Positions 8,820-18,312 of a stretch of 64,000 bases of DNA are shown one piece after another. This DNA is from Bifidobacterium asteroides (GTDB lineage Bacteria; Actinomycetota; Actinomycetes; Actinomycetales; Bifidobacteriaceae): assembly GCF_003202695.1 (NCBI RefSeq), contig NZ_QGLL01000001.1:372001-436000 (forward strand), given 5' to 3'. Within the stretch, counting starts at the first letter, position 1, and every line of letters begins with the position of its first letter. The notes under the pieces are model-generated. The model saw nothing but the letters and a program-made list of their open reading frames with translations. It ran no database searches and had not been told where the DNA came from. Both the position numbers and the translations under genes were made by a program.

Positions 8820-9584
8820 ATGGTTGCTATCAAGGACATGCTTCAGGAGGGTGCCGTGCTGCGACCTGACGGCAGGGCGGCTGATGAGTTGCGACCGGTC
8901 GTCATTACCAGGCACTGGACGGAGGCCCCCGAGGGATCGGTGCTGATCGAGTGCGGCAAGACTCGGGTCATGTGCACGGCTTCTTTCACGCCGACCTTGC
9001 CCCGTTGGCGCAAGGACTCAGGTCTGGGCTGGGTCACGGCCGAGTACGCCATGCTTCCCAGGGCCACCAGCGACCGAACTGCGCGCGAGTCCGTCCGGGG
9101 AAAGGTCGGCGGCCGCACCCAGGAGATCAGCCGGCTGATAGGTCGCTGCCTGCGCGGCGTGGTGGATATGAAGGCCTTGGGCGAGAATCAGATCCAGCTG
9201 GACTGCGACGTGCTTCAGGCCGATGGCGGGACCCGTACAGCCTCGGTAACCGGCGCTTATGTGGCCATGGTCGATGCCCTCAGATGGGCCCAGGACCATC
9301 ATCACATCCGCAACGCCGACAAGGTGATCAGGGATTGTGTTTCGGCTGTCTCAGTGGGCATCATCGATGGCAAGCCCATGCTCGACCTCCCCTATCTGGA
9401 GGACAGCCGAGCCATGACCGATATGAACGTGTCCATGACGGGAGCCGGCGACTTCATAGAGGTACAGGGAACAGCGGAGCATCGTCCGTTCAGTCGGCAG
9501 GAGCTGGGCCTTTTGCTGGACCTGGCCTCCAAGGGGAACAAGGAGCTCCAGGCTGTTCAGCGCAAGGCTCTGGCAACCGACTGA
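8820..9584 (+). CDS. rph: Ribonuclease PH
   Basis: A 254-residue phosphorolytic 3'-5' exoribonuclease that trims tRNA 3' ends. It shows the single RNase PH domain: [33 protein letters not shown], the arginine-rich [42 protein letters not shown] segment, and [16 protein letters not shown] with the active-site acids. It is directly upstream of rdgB (35 bases), the usual rph-rdgB pair. Confidence 0.96.
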   Translation: MVAIKDMLQEGAVLRPDGRAADELRPVVITRHWTEAPEGSVLIECGKTRVMCTASFTPTLPRWRKDSGLGWVTAEYAMLPRATSDRTARESVRGKVGGRTQEISRLIGRCLRGVVDMKALGENQIQLDCDVLQADGGTRTASVTGAYVAMVDALRWAQDHHHIRNADKVIRDCVSAVSVGIIDGKPMLDLPYLEDSRAMTDMNVSMTGAGDFIEVQGTAEHRPFSRQELGLLLDLASKGNKELQAVQRKALATD

Positions 9585-9619
9585 TGCCCGGGGCAGGCAT
9601 TTCAGCGAGGAGGATCAGC

Positions 9620-10309
9620 ATGGGGCAGACCAGAAAAGTGGTTGTGGCCACGCATAACGAGGGCAAACTGCGTGAGCTTCGTCGCATACTTGACGACCTC
9701 CTGGCTGATGAGGGGCGGAGGATTGAACTGGTTTCAGCCGGCCAGCTGGGCCTGCCCGATCCGGTGGAGACCGGCGCCACCTTTCAGGAGAATGCTCTTC
9801 TCAAGGCGGAGCAGGCCGCCCGGGGATCAGGCCTGCCCGCGCTGGCGGACGACTCAGGGCTGGTCGTTGATGTGATGGGCGCCGCTCCGGGGATCCTCTC
9901 GGCAAGATGGAGCGGCCGCCACGGCGACGACCAGGCCAACATGGACCTCTTGCTGAACCAGCTTCAAGACATTCCTGACGACCACAGGGGAGGGCGGTTT
10001 GTCTGTGCTGCCGCTCTGGTCGTCCCGGACGTGCCAGGGTACGCCGTCCGAGGGCGTCAGATGACCAGGATCGGCGAGATGCCCGGGAGCATCATCCGCC
10101 AGCCACGAGGGGAAAACGGGTTCGGCTATGACCCGATCTTCGTACCGAGGGATCAGCCGCAGGGCAGCGGCAAACAGCAACTGCTGACCACGGCGGAAAT
10201 GACCTCAGACCAGAAGAACGCCATATCGCACAGGGGCAAGGCATTGGCGGCCATCATGCCAGTTCTCATCAGCTGGGTGCTGGGAAAAGACCATATCAAA
10301 GTCTCATAG
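9620..10309 (+). CDS. rdgB: XTP/dITP diphosphatase (non-canonical purine NTP pyrophosphatase)
   Basis: A 229-residue house-cleaning enzyme of the Ham1/RdgB family that removes dITP and XTP from nucleotide pools. Motifs are VVVATHNEGKLREL at the N-terminus, TFQENALLKAEQAA, the acidic ALADDSGLVVDVMGAAPGILSARWSG, RGENGFGYDPIFVP and the SHRGKA end. The ATG at 9620 follows GCGAGGAGGATCAGC. The same frame stays open far upstream, antisense-free within rph, but that part is a shadow. Confidence 0.95.
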   Translation: MGQTRKVVVATHNEGKLRELRRILDDLLADEGRRIELVSAGQLGLPDPVETGATFQENALLKAEQAARGSGLPALADDSGLVVDVMGAAPGILSARWSGRHGDDQANMDLLLNQLQDIPDDHRGGRFVCAAALVVPDVPGYAVRGRQMTRIGEMPGSIIRQPRGENGFGYDPIFVPRDQPQGSGKQQLLTTAEMTSDQKNAISHRGKALAAIMPVLISWVLGKDHIKVS

Positions 10310-10549
10310 GCCTGGCGGATGAAGAACTGCAAACGGCCGCGAAGCACCAGTTGTGAAACACCCCCATCTGAATCCCCGATCATGCTTTCAGTTTCGGTAC
10401 TCTTGAATCATGTAAAGGGAAAAGAAGACATCATAAGTCAAGATCTGATACTTGAGCTCTGCAGTTGGTTGGCCTGCATTTTGGACAAATCAAGTATGCG
10501 GTTCATCTGATCCTGATGATGGTCTTCTTGTGATTCGGGGGGTAACGTA
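10310..10549. other. 240-base AT-richer intergenic region before the surface protein gene
   Basis: No gene is seen. Composition is visibly poorer in G and C than the flanks. A possible extended -10 (TGATACTTG, 10446-10454) is present without a convincing -35. Six consecutive G residues (10537-10542) sit where the ribosome binding site of the next gene should be. Confidence 0.5.
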
Positions 10550-13468
10550 TTGAGGCGATTGCAAGAACGGAGAGGTCGGGGCGCAGTACATGCGGGCCGC
10601 TCGATCATCGCTGCTCTGACAACCCTTCTGGCGACGCTTGCTATGGTTGTTCCGTTGGGGCTCAGCGCTTTGTCGGCCAATCAGGCCAGTGCCGCAGATG
10701 GGCAAGGCGAAACGGCAAGTGCAAAGCCTGTTCTCTATAAACTTCTGGCGTATAACGACAAGATCGATTCCTATCAGGATGAGCTGCGTATGGACTTTGT
10801 CCTGCGTGTGAAACACCGTGCCTTCGATCCGCAATGTCAAAATGGGGACGATTCTTCTGCTTATGGAACGCAATCCTGCACTTTGTCCTTCTTCTACGAA
10901 TTTGAGGGAGAGACCAATAAAACGCACTATCGGCGACTGCGCTATATGCAGACCATACCGTCTGACAGCAGTGATCCCAATAATCCAACCACTATTGCCA
11001 ACCCTAGCGCCGGTGCAGTGAAATGGGCCTATAACCAGGATGAGTATTTTACGGTCCATAAGGTGATCAACTCTGGTCTCTATGACTTTTTGGTAATCTC
11101 CATAGAGGGAGATTTGTCGTATGGGGACAAAAACGACAACCCGCAATATTATCAGACGGGGGGATATCCTCAGCCGCTCAACCTCTATGCGGTTGTTGGT
11201 CCGCAGAACACCTTGACCTGCGGCTCTTCCCAGTGGGCTTACGGTGACAATGATTGCACTGACTTTCATGCTGAATCCTTGACCGGTTTAGGCGATACGG
11301 TTTCCAATATCACTGCAGATCAGGGGAAAAACATAAAACTGTATATGGGCGATTGCTACGCCAGCGATCCGAATCGCTGCAGCGGGCCTGCCTCCTTTGT
11401 CGGCTGGGACAATTATCCGCCGCTATGGAGCGGTCATCAGGCCAATTGGGGCCTGGTAACTGATTATGGGCTTTCAGTTGATCTGGGCAACAATCAAAGC
11501 CAACCCTATAGTCCAGGGGTGGCACCGCCTAAATCCTTCTTCGTCTTTTGGTTCAATGTCCGCGGCGGGAGCAATACATGCTCCAAGACCGATTCCTACT
11601 ACTACCAGTGGGTTGGTCTTAAAAACAGCCAGTGGATGCCCGTCGATTCCTTGACCCCTAAGCCCGTACTGGTAGGCAATAAACAACAAATCAGCCAGAA
11701 CAACCGAATGACAACCTCCTGGGGCATTCAATACAATGTGGCAACCAACAACCCCGATAACTCCGGCGTTCAGTCCTCGAATATAGCGCAGCCGGCGACA
11801 GGTCCGGCAAACGAGCTGAACGTGAACGCGGCAAATCCCACGGGCCCGCAAGCAAAAGACGGATCAATCGATTTCAAGCGCATCAAGGAGCAAGAAGGCT
11901 TCGACGGGTACTTCAAGCTGGTTACCTGGCCTGTGACCAGGAATATGAATGACACCGGTACCAGCAACAACTGCACGGTCAATCCTGAAGTATACAACCC
12001 TATGAATGCGGGCCTTGCCGGCATAACGGACAATATGGATGATGCCCAAAAGGTCAGGAATCTGGACACAGGGTGGACGATTGACACTGCCTTCTATAAG
12101 TTTGATGTGCCTCGTCCCAGTGATCCGACTATCACCAGTGTCGAGAATGGCGTCAATAGTCCTTGGGATCCCTCAGGAAGCGTCTATACCAGCAAGCTCA
12201 ATCCTGTAGTCAGTGGTGAGTGCACTCCCTCCAATGACACCGCTCGTCCAAATAAGGTCACGCTTTACGGCGAGGATCCCAATAATGCTTTCAAGGAGGG
12301 GCAGGGCCAGAACGGCGAGGACTTGGTGAAAAACTCGGACTCCTGGGGATTCAAACTGGGAGAGACTGAATGCAAGCCCGATTCCACGAGCAAACAGGGA
12401 GGATCCTGGCAGATACAGGATGACAATGCACAATATCCGTCGCCCGATCCAGGCAACAAGTACAACAGGTACAGGCGATACCACGCCTGGGTGACCGAAA
12501 CCGCCTCCGGGTTCGGGCTGACTTCGTTCTTCTCGAACATAAAAACAGCCTATTTCGTCTCCAATGAGAAGGCGCCTGGGGACAATCTCTCTGTCACAGT
12601 GCCTCATACGAAAAACGGGAATCTGCCGGCAAACTCGGTCGTCTCCTTCAAAGGGGAGGTGTCACCTATAAATACAGCCTGGACCTCAGGAAAACTGGGA
12701 ATGGCCGATTCCAGCATGGCCATCTCCATGAAGCAGAATGCAGCTTCAGACTGGACCAGCCTGGTGACCACTCCAATCGGCACCTTCCAGAGGAATGCAG
12801 CGATCAATGCCTCGTCTACATATACGGATCCTGCATCACGCTCTGTATTGAAGGTGGTAAAGACGGCAGCGTCCACCTGGTCCTGGACGCTGAACATACC
12901 TGTTGACAAATTCAATGGCTATAACGGTGACGACCAAACGGAAAAGTACGCCTTCCGGGTTGTGCTGATCAACCCGATGAATGTCTCCTCAGATCCTGCT
13001 TTGATCAACCGAAAGGTCGATATCACTCCTACCACCCTGTCCTTGGCGCGGTTCGATGTCGCCCAGGTAGCCGGCAAAGCATATAAATATGTCAACGGAA
13101 GCAAAAAGGTTCCTGAGACCAAAGGCACCGTGGTCCATATAGTCTGGCCAGACAATACCAGCACGGACGTCACCGTGGGAGACCAGGGCTCATGGCAGAC
13201 GAGTCCGCCTGAAGGCATAAAGCAGGGGGTGCTCACCGTTCAGGTTCCTTCTGATGATGCTGAAAGCACCGATTCCGCGAGCGGCAACTTCCGGGGCGGA
13301 AACGAGTCAGCTCTGAAGTCCTACACGCTGGAATCCCGGCCAATCATCTCCTCTCTGCCCTTCGCTGGAGGATGGCCGCTTTCCGCGCTCAAGATCCTGC
13401 TGATGCTGGTGCTCGGACTGGCCGGGTTTGTCGCCTGTCTAAGGAACAAACAGGAGAGCCGATACTGA
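10550..13468 (+). CDS. Large secreted surface protein with variant sortase motif LPFAG
   Basis: This is a 972-residue protein I cannot assign to a named family. The TTG start at 10550 follows a G6 tract. A signal peptide (basic start, hydrophobic residues about 18-42) ends near ANQASA|ADG. The bulk is rich in Asn, Asp, Ser, Tyr and Gly with several Cys, as in extracellular beta-sandwich adhesins. The C-terminal third looks like Ig-like modules (VTVPHTKNGNLPANSVVSFKGEV; TTLSLARFDVAQVAGKAYKYV). The end is a sorting-like signal: LPFAG (residues 936-940), a hydrophobic helix, then RNKQESRY. No sortase is adjacent. AT-richer codon use and the position next to tRNA genes suggest a laterally gained gene. 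Confidence 0.75.
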   Translation: MRRLQERRGRGAVHAGRSIIAALTTLLATLAMVVPLGLSALSANQASAADGQGETASAKPVLYKLLAYNDKIDSYQDELRMDFVLRVKHRAFDPQCQNGDDSSAYGTQSCTLSFFYEFEGETNKTHYRRLRYMQTIPSDSSDPNNPTTIANPSAGAVKWAYNQDEYFTVHKVINSGLYDFLVISIEGDLSYGDKNDNPQYYQTGGYPQPLNLYAVVGPQNTLTCGSSQWAYGDNDCTDFHAESLTGLGDTVSNITADQGKNIKLYMGDCYASDPNRCSGPASFVGWDNYPPLWSGHQANWGLVTDYGLSVDLGNNQSQPYSPGVAPPKSFFVFWFNVRGGSNTCSKTDSYYYQWVGLKNSQWMPVDSLTPKPVLVGNKQQISQNNRMTTSWGIQYNVATNNPDNSGVQSSNIAQPATGPANELNVNAANPTGPQAKDGSIDFKRIKEQEGFDGYFKLVTWPVTRNMNDTGTSNNCTVNPEVYNPMNAGLAGITDNMDDAQKVRNLDTGWTIDTAFYKFDVPRPSDPTITSVENGVNSPWDPSGSVYTSKLNPVVSGECTPSNDTARPNKVTLYGEDPNNAFKEGQGQNGEDLVKNSDSWGFKLGETECKPDSTSKQGGSWQIQDDNAQYPSPDPGNKYNRYRRYHAWVTETASGFGLTSFFSNIKTAYFVSNEKAPGDNLSVTVPHTKNGNLPANSVVSFKGEVSPINTAWTSGKLGMADSSMAISMKQNAASDWTSLVTTPIGTFQRNAAINASSTYTDPASRSVLKVVKTAASTWSWTLNIPVDKFNGYNGDDQTEKYAFRVVLINPMNVSSDPALINRKVDITPTTLSLARFDVAQVAGKAYKYVNGSKKVPETKGTVVHIVWPDNTSTDVTVGDQGSWQTSPPEGIKQGVLTVQVPSDDAESTDSASGNFRGGNESALKSYTLESRPIISSLPFAGGWPLSALKILLMLVLGLAGFVACLRNKQESRY

Positions 13469-13484
13469 TTCTGACGGAATAACG

Positions 13485-13533
13485 CAAGGTCTGCCCTCAC
13501 CTCATGAAGTTCGCAGGAGGAGAGCGGACCTTG
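13485..13533. terminator. Possible terminator hairpin between surface gene and tRNA genes
   Basis: The arms CAAGGTC (13485-13491) and GACCTTG (13527-13533) pair perfectly around a loop that can form an inner CCTC/GAGG helix. It lies between the plus-strand surface gene and the minus-strand tRNA genes and could end both transcripts. No long T run is present, so support is modest. Confidence 0.4.
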
Positions 13534-13546
13534 CTTGTAAAGCCTG

Positions 13547-13627
13547 TGCGCGAGATGGGACTCGAACCCACACGTCCGAAGACACAGGAACCTAAATCCT
13601 GCGCGGCTACCATTACGCCACTCGCGC
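13547..13627 (-). tRNA. tRNA-Leu (anticodon TAG)
   Basis: Minus-strand class II tRNA. The acceptor stem GCGCGAG pairs with CTCGCGC, the anticodon stem CAGGA/TCCTG encloses the loop TTTAGGT (anticodon TAG, reads CUA), there is a long variable arm (GTCTTCGGAC), and the T loop is GGTTCGAGTCC. The discriminator base is A. CCA is not encoded. Confidence 0.93.
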
Positions 13628-13666
13628 GTACGACATACCTTACCGGTCCGAAGGAACTGGTGAAAG

Positions 13667-13739
13667 AGCCACTTGACAGAATCGAACTGTCGACCTTCTC
13701 ATTACGAGTGAGACGCTCTGCCAACTGAGCTAAAGTGGC
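13667..13739 (-). tRNA. tRNA-Thr (anticodon CGT)
   Basis: Minus-strand tRNA with acceptor GCCACTT/AAGTGGC, D arm AGCTCAGTTGGCAGAGC, anticodon stem TCTCA/TGAGA around CTCGTAA (anticodon CGT, reads ACG), and T arm ACAGTTCGATTCTGT. It lies 39 bases upstream of tRNA-Leu in the direction of transcription, so both are probably one transcript. Confidence 0.93.
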
Positions 13740-13859
13740 CTTGGCCTCCTGCCCGGACCCGCCGGATGAAGACAACATGCTACATCATACTGGATGCACG
13801 AGATAAAAACGCCTTGGCTTTCAGTCATGGGTGTACAAGCTTCTTGACACAATGAAAGC

Positions 13860-14984
13860 ATGGATCTCGATGATTTCTATGCCGTCATTCCGGCCGGTGG
13901 CGTGGGCACCCGGCTTTGGCCATTGAGCCGCCAGGACCGGCCAAAGTTCCTCTACGACCTGCTGGGGTCAGGCAAAACAATGATCCAGGGCACCTTTGAC
14001 CGGCTGGCTGGCATCTGCGGGACTGATCATGTGGTCGTCTCCACCGGACAGCGACATGTGGACCAGGTTCGTCAACAGCTTCCCGATTTGGCTGAGGATG
14101 CGCTCTTCGCCGAACCTGTTCCTCGCGATTCCACGGCGGCCATAGCCCTGGCGACTGCCGTGCTGGCCCAGCGGCACGGCGGAGAGATCATCGTTGGCTC
14201 CTTCGCCGCCGACCACGTCATTCGAGACGACCGCGCCTTTGCTTTTTCGGTGGGCCAGGCGGTGGCTGCGGCCAGAGCAGGCTATGTGACCACCATCGGC
14301 ATCGCCGCCTCCCGTCCGTCCACCGCCTTCGGCTACATTCACCAAGGACCCTCCCTGGCTGATCGCATTCCCGGGGCCCCGGATGCCCGCCTGGTCAGCG
14401 AATTCGTCGAGAAGCCGGATGCCTCTACAGCACAGGCTTACCTGTCAACAGGGGAGTACCGATGGAATGCCGGCATGTTCGTCATGCAAGCGCAGGTGCT
14501 CCTGGACTGCCTGAGTCGTTACAAGCCGGAGCTTCACGCCGAGGTCATGGCCATCGCCCGGGTCTGGGACCAGGATGAGCGTGCCCGCAGCCAGGCCATG
14601 GAGGAGCACTGGCCAGGCATCGAGAAGATCGCCTTCGACTATGCCATAGCCGAGCCGCTATCGGCGGCTGGCGGCGTGGCTGTGGTGCCTGGGGGGTTCG
14701 ACTGGGACGACATCGGTGACTTCAATTCAGTGGCAGGTCTGCTTCCGTCGTCCAATAGACGCAACATCAAGATTCTGGGGGATGCCGACCGGGTCATGTA
14801 TCTGGATTCCGCTGGAGATATGGTCGTGCCCGGCGCCCAGCGCACGGTCGCCCTTCTAGGCGTGGATGACATGATCGTCGTCGACACTCCCGACGCTCTT
14901 TTGGTGGCCCCTCGGGCCCGGAGCCAAGAGGTCAAGGACATGGTGGCCAAGCTGGCCCAGTACGGCCGTGACGACATACTCTGA
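13860..14984 (+). CDS. manC: Mannose-1-phosphate guanylyltransferase
   Basis: A 374-residue nucleotidyltransferase making GDP-mannose for glycan synthesis. The N-terminal [25 protein letters not shown] is the diagnostic nucleotide-binding and catalytic loop. [37 protein letters not shown] and the late [11 protein letters not shown] also match. It lacks the isomerase domain of bifunctional ManC/AlgA enzymes. It stands alone, divergent to the tRNA genes. Confidence 0.9.
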   Translation: MDLDDFYAVIPAGGVGTRLWPLSRQDRPKFLYDLLGSGKTMIQGTFDRLAGICGTDHVVVSTGQRHVDQVRQQLPDLAEDALFAEPVPRDSTAAIALATAVLAQRHGGEIIVGSFAADHVIRDDRAFAFSVGQAVAAARAGYVTTIGIAASRPSTAFGYIHQGPSLADRIPGAPDARLVSEFVEKPDASTAQAYLSTGEYRWNAGMFVMQAQVLLDCLSRYKPELHAEVMAIARVWDQDERARSQAMEEHWPGIEKIAFDYAIAEPLSAAGGVAVVPGGFDWDDIGDFNSVAGLLPSSNRRNIKILGDADRVMYLDSAGDMVVPGAQRTVALLGVDDMIVVDTPDALLVAPRARSQEVKDMVAKLAQYGRDDIL

Positions 14985-15112
14985 AAACAATCCAGCCGTC
15001 GAACAATATTGACCGATTTTGTTGTCTTCTGTCTGCTTTTGTGAGTAGTTTGGGGTACAGAACCGGGTGCTCGTCAGACCCGGCATCACGTCAGGAAAGG
15101 ACCCGAACAACC

Positions 15113-16810
15113 ATGGCCATCAATCCTCCAGTGGACGCTACCAGCACCAAGGCCTGGGCAGCCTTGCACCAGCACTTCGACGACATGCAGCGTCAAGGGA
15201 TCGATCTGCGCGCATGGTTCGCCAAGGACCCGCAGCGCACCGAAAAGCTCAGCTTCGAGCTGGGCGATCTCTATATCGACCTGTCCAAGAATCTGATCCA
15301 GCCCGAAACCCTGTCCTTGTTGGCTCAGCTGGGCCGCGAGGTCGGTCTTGAAGAGCGAATCGAGGCCATGTTCACCGGTGAGCACATCAACAATACCGAG
15401 GACAGGGCTGTTCTGCACACAGCCTTGCGCCGGCCCGAGGAGGACCGTGGTCGTCTGATTGTGGATGGCCAGGATGTGGTGGGCGATGTCCGCGACACCC
15501 TCAGGCGCATCTACGCCTTTGCCGACCAGGTCCGCTCAGGAAACTGGACCGGTCTGACCGGCAAGCGGATCACCACTGTGGTCAACATCGGCATCGGCGG
15601 CTCTGACCTTGGCCCGGTCATGGCCTACGAGGCCCTGAAACCCTATGCGGATGCAGGCATCAGTGCGCGCTACATCTCCAACATCGATCCCAATGATCTG
15701 GCCGAGAAGACACGCGATCTGGATCCGGAGACCACGCTCTTCATCATCGTTTCCAAGACCTTCACTACACTGGAGACCCTGACCAATGCCCGCCAAGCCC
15801 GCGCCTGGCTCCTGAAGAGCCTGGCTGAGCGCGGTCTGCTGTCCGAGGATGGCGAGGACCGCTCGGCCGAAGCCATTCGCCGACACTTCATCGCCGTTTC
15901 GACCGCACTGGACAAGGTGCGTGACTTCGGCATCGATCCAAACAACGTCTTCGGCTTCTGGAACTGGGTTGGCGGCCGGTACTCGGTGGATTCCGCCGTG
16001 GGCACCTCCCTGGCTATCACCATCGGCCCGGAGCGCTTCGAGGAGTTCCTCAAGGGCTTCAACACTGTCGACCGCTACTTCCGCGCTACCCCTCTGGATC
16101 GAAACGTGGTAGCCCTGATGGGTCTGCTCAACGTCTGGTACGTCAACTTCTTCGGCGCCCATTCGCACGCCGTGCTGCCCTACGACCAGTATCTGCACCG
16201 CTTCCCGGCCTACCTGCAGCAGCTGACCATGGAGTCCAACGGCAAGTCCGTGCGCTGGGACGGTACGCCGGTGACCAGCCTGACCGGCGAGATCTTCTGG
16301 GGCGAGCCCGGCACCAACGGCCAGCATGCCTTCTACCAGCTGATTCACCAGGGCACTCGTCTGATCCCCGCTGACTTCATCGCCTTTGCCAATACCCCCA
16401 ATCCAGCCAAGGATGGCGACCAGGACGTGCACGAGCTCTTCCTGGCGAACTTCCTGGCCCAGACCAAGGCACTGGCTTTCGGCAAGACCGCCGATGAGGT
16501 CCGCGCCGAGGGCACTCCCGAGGCCATCGTCCCGGCCCGGGTCTTCACCGGCAACAGGCCGACCACCTCCGTCTTCGGCGATGCGCTGACCCCGGCGGCC
16601 CTGGGCGAGCTGATCGCCCTTTACGAGCACATCACGCTGACCGAGGGCACGGTCTGGGGCATCGATTCCTTCGACCAGTGGGGAGTTGAGCTGGGCAAGA
16701 AGCTGGCCCGCGAGATCACGCCGGCCATCTCCCGGGATGATCAGGCGCTGGCCGATCAGGATCAGTCCACTAAGTCCCTGATCGCCTTCTACAGGGCCCA
16801 CCGCCGCTGA
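15113..16810 (+). CDS. pgi: Glucose-6-phosphate isomerase
   Basis: A 565-residue cytosolic enzyme interconverting glucose-6-P and fructose-6-P, which feeds the fructose-6-P phosphoketolase route in bifidobacteria. The two SIS folds are visible: [39 protein letters not shown] and [16 protein letters not shown], with late catalytic blocks [19 protein letters not shown] and [17 protein letters not shown]. The start at 15113 follows AGGAAAGG. An upstream in-frame opening at 15041 lacks family similarity. Confidence 0.97.
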   Translation: MAINPPVDATSTKAWAALHQHFDDMQRQGIDLRAWFAKDPQRTEKLSFELGDLYIDLSKNLIQPETLSLLAQLGREVGLEERIEAMFTGEHINNTEDRAVLHTALRRPEEDRGRLIVDGQDVVGDVRDTLRRIYAFADQVRSGNWTGLTGKRITTVVNIGIGGSDLGPVMAYEALKPYADAGISARYISNIDPNDLAEKTRDLDPETTLFIIVSKTFTTLETLTNARQARAWLLKSLAERGLLSEDGEDRSAEAIRRHFIAVSTALDKVRDFGIDPNNVFGFWNWVGGRYSVDSAVGTSLAITIGPERFEEFLKGFNTVDRYFRATPLDRNVVALMGLLNVWYVNFFGAHSHAVLPYDQYLHRFPAYLQQLTMESNGKSVRWDGTPVTSLTGEIFWGEPGTNGQHAFYQLIHQGTRLIPADFIAFANTPNPAKDGDQDVHELFLANFLAQTKALAFGKTADEVRAEGTPEAIVPARVFTGNRPTTSVFGDALTPAALGELIALYEHITLTEGTVWGIDSFDQWGVELGKKLAREITPAISRDDQALADQDQSTKSLIAFYRAHRR

Positions 16811-16841
16811 TGTCGTGCCGGGCCCCTGCAGGTCCGCTTGG

Positions 16842-16850
16842 TGGTATATT
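16842..16850 (+). promoter_or_regulatory. Predicted extended -10 promoter for rplS leader
   Basis: TGGTATATT is an extended -10 element (TGn plus TATATT) with no good -35. It would start a leader of about 170 bases before the rplS start codon. Confidence 0.4.
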
Positions 16851-16910
16851 ATTGGACAGTTGTTTGCCGGAGGGGCAGTTGCCGCATGGGCTCCCTTCCT
16901 TTCAGGTCCA

Positions 16911-16986
16911 GCCGGATGCTCCGGCGGATCGGCACCCCCGACGGCAGACCGTCGGGTTCGTCCAGGATCGCCTCCTTTGGGGGTGC
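16911..16986 (+). promoter_or_regulatory. Structured mRNA leader of rplS, possible autoregulatory site
   Basis: Three pairing elements lie in a row. GCCGGA/TCCGGC (16911-16925) encloses a three-base loop. CCCGACGG/CCGTCGGG (16937-16956) encloses CAGA. GCACCCCC (16932-16939) is perfectly complementary to GGGGGTGC (16979-16986). The last pairing shares three C residues with the second hairpin, so the leader could switch or form a multi-branch structure. Ribosomal-protein leaders often bind their own product. Control by L19 here is an inference. Confidence 0.5.
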
Positions 16987-17030
16987 GGTCCATGTCATGG
17001 GTCGATGTGCGGCGGCCATGGAGGAACAGC

Positions 17031-17402
17031 ATGAACGCGATTCAGGAATTTGACGCCAGCCACATGAAGCCTGCGGAGCAGATCCCAGACTTCCGCCCTG
17101 GCGACACCGTCGAGGTCAACGTCAACATCACTGAGGGCAACAACTCCCGTATCCAGGCTTTCACGGGCGTGGTGATCGCTCGCCAGGGCTCCGGCGTGCG
17201 CGAGACCATCCTGGTGCGCAAGGTCAGCTTCGGCGTGGGCGTCGAGCGTCGCTTCCCCCTGCACTCCCCGCAGATCGACTCCATTAAGGTGCTGCGTCAC
17301 GGCCGCGTCCGCCGTGCCAAGCTCTACTATCTGCGCGGACTGCACGGCAAGGCCGCCCGCATCGTCGAGCGGCGCGACAACAAGGCTGAGGCTGCCAAGT
17401 AG
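17031..17402 (+). CDS. rplS: 50S ribosomal protein L19
   Basis: A 123-residue L19 at the 30S-50S interface. [40 protein letters not shown] and the C-terminal [20 protein letters not shown] are family hallmarks. The ATG at 17031 has GGAGG six bases upstream. It follows a long structured leader and is closed by a strong terminator, so it is a one-gene unit here, without trmD and rimM neighbours. Confidence 0.97.
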   Translation: MNAIQEFDASHMKPAEQIPDFRPGDTVEVNVNITEGNNSRIQAFTGVVIARQGSGVRETILVRKVSFGVGVERRFPLHSPQIDSIKVLRHGRVRRAKLYYLRGLHGKAARIVERRDNKAEAAK

Positions 17403-17442
17403 AATTCGACCAAGGCGATTCAGCCCAGGCTTGGCCGCAGAC

Positions 17443-17470
17443 ACCCGGGATGCAATTCTCCCGGGTTTTT
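17443..17470 (+). terminator. Rho-independent terminator after rplS
   Basis: The eight-base-pair stem ACCCGGGA/TCCCGGGT with an eight-base loop is followed by TTTTT, 40 bases after the rplS stop. Confidence 0.9.
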
Positions 17471-17547
17471 CTATGCTTGAGTGTGTACGCTATGAGGCAT
17501 GAGGAGCCTACTTGCCTGCGGGTTTCGACGGATGACAAGGAGTGAAT

Positions 17548-18312
17548 ATGGCCTTTCGGGACGAGGAAACGACCCCGTCAGGACTCTGGTATCCGGATGG
17601 CAAGCAGGCTACCTCAGCCCCGGTGCCACCCCGTCATGCCCTGGACCTCGGCGATGGGCGCGACTCCACCAAGAGCAGTCACCCGCGACTTGGCGAGCGT
17701 GGCTTCCTGCCCGAATTCCTGTTCGAGCTGCTGATCTTGGTGGTCGTCGTTGTCATCCTGCGTGTCTTTTTGTTCAGCATCTACATCATCCCCTCCGGCT
17801 CCATGGAGAATACCCTGGGCATCGGGGACAGGATCCTGACCACCCACAGGCTGACCAGATCCATGGTGTCCCCTCGCCGCGGGGATGTGGTGGTCTTCAC
17901 TGACCCTGCCGACTGGCTGGGTGATGAATCCAAGCCCAGCTTCGGTGGCAATCACCTGGTCAAGCGCCTTATCGGCATGCCCGGCGACACGGTGGCCTGC
18001 AAGGGTCATGGCGCCCCGGTCACCGTCAATGGCGTAGCTGTCGACGAGAGCTCCTATCTGCGCCCGGGCGTAGAGCCCAGCTCCTTCCCCTTCAAGATCA
18101 AAGTCGATCCTGGGTATGTCTTTGTCATGGGCGACAATCGCTCCAACTCCGCTGATTCACGCTTTCACAAGGAGGACGGCCACCATGGGCTGGTCCCCAT
18201 GGAGAACATCAAGGGCACAGCACTGCTGACCTATTACCCTGTGGGCAGCTGGAAGCTGCTCAACAACCAGCACAAGGTTTTCAATGCCGTGCCCGAGCCT
18301 AGTCAGGGCTGA
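17548..18312 (+). CDS. lepB: Signal peptidase I
   Basis: A 254-residue membrane protease that removes signal peptides from exported proteins. After a 50-residue cytoplasmic lead comes one membrane helix (LLILVVVVVILRVFLF), then the Ser-Lys dyad: Ser in IIPSGSMENTLGIGDR and Lys in GGNHLVKRLIGMPGDTV. GDNRSNSADSRFH is the conserved box E. The ATG at 17548 sits five bases after AAGGAG. A GTG at 17542 overlaps that site and is less likely. rnhB overlaps its 3' end. Confidence 0.95.
   Translation: MAFRDEETTPSGLWYPDGKQATSAPVPPRHALDLGDGRDSTKSSHPRLGERGFLPEFLFELLILVVVVVILRVFLFSIYIIPSGSMENTLGIGDRILTTHRLTRSMVSPRRGDVVVFTDPADWLGDESKPSFGGNHLVKRLIGMPGDTVACKGHGAPVTVNGVAVDESSYLRPGVEPSSFPFKIKVDPGYVFVMGDNRSNSADSRFHKEDGHHGLVPMENIKGTALLTYYPVGSWKLLNNQHKVFNAVPEPSQG

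Noticed and set aside
10300-13627. Possible integration site using the 3' end of tRNA-Leu
   Set aside because: I looked for a copy of the tRNA 3' segment on the far side of the surface gene (10300-10560) and saw none; no integrase gene is present.
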